64,000 bases of DNA from positions 124,001 through 188,000 of the forward strand of contig QEYB01000766.1 in NCBI GenBank assembly GCA_017562135.1, in the 5' to 3' direction. The position numbers were made by a program, and so were the translations under genes. How positions within the stretch are numbered: the stretch's first letter is position 1; every line of letters begins with the position of its first letter. Under the pieces are notes generated by a model. The model was given only the letters and a program-made list of their open reading frames with translations, searched no databases and was not told the origin of the DNA. Below are positions 59,280 through 64,000 of this stretch, in pieces. This DNA comes from Dipylidium caninum. Taxonomy: Eukaryota > Platyhelminthes > Cestoda > Cyclophyllidea > Dipylidiidae.

Positions 59280-59438
59280 ATGCACACTTCATCATCTCCA
59301 CATCACCGATGCTGTTTTTTATGACGAGTTTACGATTGTCCCACCAGTTTATTCATAAATCCTCCTCCATGTGGCTCTCCTTGCTTTCCCCTAGCGCTGC
59401 GATTCGCCACGGCAGGGAGTTGGGAGGGAGGAGAGAGC

Positions 59439-59444
59439 AATAAA
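59439..59444 (+). terminator. polyadenylation signal for the receptor gene
   Basis: AATAAA, 160 bases after the receptor stop codon, same strand. Confidence 0.6.
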
Positions 59445-62201
59445 GGGTCGCCTGCCAGTCAGTTAATATTAAACAGGATAGTTCCATTAATAGGTAATAG
59501 AGAGAAAACTAGAAAAATAGGCACTAAGAACCATGCGGGAAGGTAGAATAACCTAATCACAGAGAAGCAACGAAGGACAATTACTCGGAGCATTACAACT
59601 AACCTCCGGGCAGACTGGGATGCTGGATTTCCATGATATCGTATGAATGAAACGAAATAAACATTGGACTCGAGAGCCCTCAAAGCAAAGACGAGTGTGC
59701 AACGGATCTAGTTTAAGCACAGGATACCCTACGACTGACATAACTTCATCATAGTCAAGAGCATCAACAGGCTGCAAGCGAAGTAGTTAGGTCCTTCGTC
59801 CGGCTGATGAAAGAAAACAATTCAAGGGAGAATAGGATATTGCTTTGCGGAGTAACAGTGGTGGGAGAATCGGGGCGGGAACAATTTTAGGTGGGAGCTT
59901 AGTCGAAGAGTGAATAAGACGTAGTTAACACGAGAAAGTCATACGCAACGAAACGGAGGCGGAAATAAAAGAATTGCTTTCGTGGTTAACTTTTTGACAA
60001 TCGGTGATAGTAACAGCAAGGACTGTTGCAATAAAATCAAGGAAGCAACCATGCATATTTGTCTTTACCTATCGCGACAGTCGATCCCCAGTGAACTACA
60101 ACTTCCTCAATAGGGTGTAATGAGACTTTCGAGGACCACATAGTGACACATTTAAGCCGTCGTAATACGGTTAGGAAATGGGAGACTGACGTTTTAGAAT
60201 GGGGAGAAAATAACTGCGAGGCAGTTGAATTTGCCTTCTCAAACGTGAGTTTAATAGATTTGCAATTAAACAGAGCCGAGTTAATACCCTTAAAGTGAGC
60301 CAAATGAATTAAGTATTGATGGGAAGAACAGACGATTAGAAAAGGGGAGAAATTCCCAAAAATCCTTGCTCTGTATTCCCCGGAAGTGGCCACATGCTTG
60401 ACACACCCATCCGGACTCGAGGGAACAGTAGCCCCCAAAAAATTGGTTTTCCCATTGAGATTGGCTTTTCCTCTTCAACTCATGCAAATTTAAACTCCAC
60501 ACCTACATTTGAGAATGTATTTTGGAGGTTAGAGGCTTTTCCGCGCCTTCTAACAATCCTGCCAATGTGTTAAATGCTCAAACACAGAGAACTTTCCTCA
60601 TTTTTATTCATTAATTGACTTCTTCAATCTCCGTTTATACACCCTCTTGGGTAGTTTTAACCCTCCATGGTATGTACTTTCAGGTCAGATTGCGACTGGA
60701 TTTGTAGATTTGTAATGAAGATGAGTGTTGGAGCGATTGCATTTATTCACCTACAGTAAGGCGAACACACAATTGACTAAAAAGGTTAAACTGGTTTCGC
60801 TGTCGTACCCTCTGATCTACATCAGCCTCATCATCACTTACCTCGATTCCCGCCAAGATGACGCCTAGTGCAGAAGTGAAGTGGACTTTTATTTTACAAA
60901 TCCATGGCTAGTGACTTGGTCTATGATGCCAAACCCAGCGCAGTATAGCAGTTTGATCCTTTACGGAATCCCAAATCGTCTCTCACCGTATTTACTGTTT
61001 GCTGTTATGGCGGTGCCTGATACACATGGACACAGCCTTCTGAACTAAGTCCGCTCTATGCAGTGGTTGAAGCGAAAATGAGTGCCAGAGGAAGGTAGTA
61101 GTTATAAACTCGGTCACTCGGGAGATCGTGAGATGCAGTAGTGGATGAACAAAAGGGTAAGGCAACCGGTTGGGAAAGTGGGCTCCTCTGCCTCTTGGTC
61201 CTAAATAAATTGAACTCCTCTCGTGGTATGCTACCTGGGAATGTTCTGAGGCGACTAACAACCACATTGTGCGGACATAATAGAAAGTAGGCGAGTTAGT
61301 AGAAACTGTTTCAAGGATTGCGAAAATGTCGGACATGTTTGAATTTAATTGTGAGGTCATCTCGATGATAATCACTACTTCAACCTATGCAAAGTGGCAA
61401 AAGGTTGCTTAAACTAAGGTAAACAATGAGAAGGCTTCAACGGAGACCTTAGCCACCTCGAGACAAAAAAGTCAGGAGGGAAAGAACTCCTCCCACGAAG
61501 TACGCGTTGCGGTGGATTAGTAAAAGGAATATGTTGAAATGGCCGTAACACCGCATCTGCACATAATCTCAAAATGTATGTGAAAACTACACTTGGTTCG
61601 ACTTCGCGCTCCTCAAAACGAACCAGGTGGAAATTTCATCGTGTTGGCATATTTATTTTGGGGATTCTAACACACAAGTCGAATGCCGAAATGGTATCTG
61701 CCGCCATTAAGCTATCCTATGGCTGGAAGGACTGGCGATAGTCGACCTGAGGCACAGAACCCCGTGAGGGCAAGGACAAAAAGTGATACCCTTTGAGAAC
61801 GTAAGTCCACTCAGCGCGCGTCAGGAATAATATGACATGCCTAACTTTGAATGCGCATAAGTTTATCAGCAGGAAAACTAAATTTATCCCCATGTGGTTT
61901 GGCTTCAAGCATCAGAGCGCTTGGCACCAATCAGGCCCAGATGCTGTTCCAATTCCTTCAGCCAGATATATTTTAATAGAATTCAGGAGACAAATTGGAG
62001 ATCCACAGGCAATCGTTTCATCCCACTCCTTTAAGCAAACAAATATTTAGAGACCTTACGAGGCCGTATTTTAACTGTGGGAGTGGCAGGCGGTAGGCTA
62101 TTGGTTTGCTTGACTTACGACTTTTTTGTTCAGCGTACTGAAACAAGCTTTTTTTTAAATAAGCAAATAAGCATGCGTTTATGAGGTGCCACTTTCCTTA
62201 C
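59445..62201. other. intergenic or intron, no supported gene
   Basis: About 2.8 kb. Minus-strand open frames at 60037-60502 and 60992-61375 are long for chance but have no coding signature or family resemblance. A tiny candidate exon (about 62067-62087, minus) would fit the exon at 62202 by phase but is too short to claim. Confidence 0.4.
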
Positions 62202-62424
62202 CGCAATTTAATCCGTCTGTAAAAATTTTAGCAAACTTTACAGGAATAATTTGTATTCGCCTCAACCAAGGTGGTGTCGTGGCATTGCCATCGTGGATCC
62301 TAACGCCATCTCCCGAAAATGATGATCCACGGAAGTCATAGACTGAGGCAATAATTACTTCAGCATTTTCATCGAAGCTGAAAGCGGAATTGCATTTTGC
62401 ACTGACGTAATCTCCACGTTCCAT
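62202..62424 (-). CDS. first coding exon of an unidentified gene
   Basis: ATG at 62424 opens MERGDYVSAKCNSAFSFDE, then VYDFRGSSFSGDG and PPWLRRIQIIPVKFAKIF, ending in phase 1 at a strong donor (TGCG|gtaagg). Composition is that of a folded domain. The VSAK...AF start faintly resembles the Tudor-like N-terminus of ARID4 proteins; that is a guess. No later exon was identified. Confidence 0.45.
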
Positions 62425-63783
62425 GCGCCAGTTTAATAATAGGAACTCCTAATAATTTGCCAGCCTCTAAGTTGGTGAAAAGAAGTTGCCTTTGGTTATT
62501 GTGGCAATTAACCTAGTTTGCCAATTATTGAAGGAACGGACTAGAGCACGTGTTAGGATTTTGCTTGATACTTTACTTAGGACTGGTCATTTTCTCCTTC
62601 CGATACGTGCCACCACATTCCCGGTTAAAGCGCCTAAGGGTCGGACCACAATGTCATAGAATATGGTCGAATTATTTTTGTCTGATAAAGATTCCTTCTC
62701 AATGAGAAATGTGAGTTTATCGCAACTACTATATACTGTTAGTCTATGAGGTCATATTGTCTTTACAATTAGCTCTAATTGCTGTCAGTGTTTTTTCTAT
62801 ACTAACACCTCTTCGGCTGAACTTTTTTGGAAACTCAAATGTACAGCTAGTTTGTTGGTAGAACCGTCATAATTTTTCTCTAATTTCTATTTTCTCCTTG
62901 GAGCTTCCAGCGTCAGCTCATTCACATCTGTTCCCCTTTAATGACATTCTTCGCACAGAATGAAAAAGTATAGTAATCGTGAAAAGTCTATGCTGTTTTG
63001 ACCGGGTACTTGAAATTAAGTTCATTTTCTTTTGGATAGGATCAGCTATCCTGTCGCCAAAATAGTATTTGACGTGGTTTCACAACCGGCCGTCAAAATA
63101 ATGTCATCGAGCGCCATACCGACTATATGGGTGAGTAGACCATGAACTGCATATCATTTAAGGAATCAGGATAGTTACATTTCCTGAAGTCTACCTTGGT
63201 AGGCATCGTTACTTGCGAACCGCGGCGAAGTGTTTGACGATTCAGCGTTCACATGTTGCTGGAGGACATTTCTTGATTATTATGAAAAAAGGGGAAATAA
63301 GGGGATGATTAGATTTCCGGTTCATAATGTGGGCAGAGAGTAATTCTCCTCTCCTTCCACACTCATTAAATTGCGATGTTTATCATTGAGTTCAGGGTGA
63401 CTTTGTGAGCAGTGTGAGAGACTAGTGAAAACCACAAGACCAGTCTGTTACATCTCATCGTTGACATTACCGAAATGATTTTCAGCACTGAAAAATTTGG
63501 GTGTCACAGAGAGGGAAACTGTCCCAAGTTAATGATCGAAAACACTTTCTTATCTAAATCCGCATCTCCTCTAACAATGCGACGAAATGCCACAGAATGA
63601 AAAGGAGGCTCATCACTTATCTGACCTTGAAGCGCTTTTGTCCACTATCTACACTTTAACCTAATTACAAATCTACTAGCATTACCCAGAAATAAACACA
63701 AAGTCTCTACCAATTTGGGCAAATTTTATTTCCGTATAGTCAAGTCTAAATGTTAATTTGACTTCTTCTCGTGTCCTTTACAG
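62425..63783. other. upstream spacer, no gene seen
   Basis: AT-rich sequence upstream of the minus-strand exon at 62424. No coding frame of note. Confidence 0.5.
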
Positions 63784-63855
63784 GTTCTAACGGTGAACAA
63801 AAACAGACGACACCCCCGCTGTCATCTGAGGAGTGGAACGTCATCATTTTGACAT
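63784..63855 (+). CDS. possible exon at the right edge
   Basis: A good acceptor (GTGTCCTTTACAG) opens a frame SNGEQKQTTPPLSSEEW that can leave at a donor (GACAT|gtaatg). Without splicing the frame continues as a Gly/Arg-rich tail to 63939. No partner exon is in the window. Unassigned. Confidence 0.25.
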
Positions 63856-64000
63856 GTAATGGGCGAGGCGCAGGAGAGAGAGGAGGAGGGAGAGTGAGAG
63901 GACTGTTGGGAGTTGAACTGTCTCCAAAATGCGCCTAAAATAGTGGTAATTATTTACCAAATGAATACTATCCCATGTAATAGGATCTTCGAGCTAAATG

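Noticed and set aside
1..64000. Transposons, tRNA, rRNA, CRISPR or viral genes
   Set aside because: No reverse transcriptase, transposase or integrase motif, no cloverleaf noticed by eye, and no regularly spaced repeats. A proper scan could still find diverged elements.

Overview
This is a stretch of eukaryotic nuclear DNA: genes with many GT...AG introns, no bacterial gene organisation, and AT-rich spacers. The conserved genes, the mixture of ordinary introns with many of only about 29 to 50 nt, the possible trans-splice acceptor sites just before several start codons, and the near absence of transposon sequence suggest a parasitic flatworm, most likely a tapeworm. That assignment is inference. 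I rebuilt the gene models by joining open frames at GT/AG sites in matching phase and comparing them with protein families I know; nothing was searched.

Layout. (1) 370-3534, minus: the N-terminal part of nuclear-pore scaffold protein NUP205, running off the left edge. (2) 4430-9959, minus: a complete NDUFS1, the 75-kDa iron-sulfur subunit of mitochondrial complex I. (3) 11886-16026, plus: a C5orf22/UPF0489 homolog with four very short introns and an extra phase-neutral exon. (4) 16381-17029, minus: the 3' end of an unidentified gene. (5) 17546-24978, plus: an ATAD5/Elg1 homolog (PCNA unloader). (6) 25.2-27.0 kb: small unassigned coding pieces. (7) 29722-39867, minus: an acetylcholinesterase with introns of 6.3 and 1.4 kb. 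(8) 39.9-47.2 kb: gene-poor, with G- and C-rich tracts and two possible small coding pieces. (9) 47216, plus: ARL5-like GTPase. (10) 51446-52186, minus: SNU13/15.5K, an RNA-binding protein of U4 snRNP and box C/D snoRNPs. (11) 54794-55508, minus: an unidentified membrane protein. (12) 56645-57312, plus: an unidentified GC3-rich gene fragment. (13) 58052-59279, plus: an atypical seven-transmembrane receptor. (14) 59.4-64.0 kb: mostly empty, with two possible exons near the right edge.

The genes do not form a pathway: they serve nuclear transport, respiration, DNA replication, cholinergic signalling, small-GTPase trafficking, RNA processing and receptor signalling. Two genome-level patterns stand out. 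First, at least nine introns are 50 nt or shorter. Second, four otherwise well-preserved reading frames are each broken by exactly one base, in or beside a short A/T run. In SNU13 and NUP205 conservation shows the reading frame continues on both sides, so I read these as consensus errors in the sequence rather than dead genes. No CRISPR array, tRNA, rRNA, viral gene or intact mobile element was recognised.
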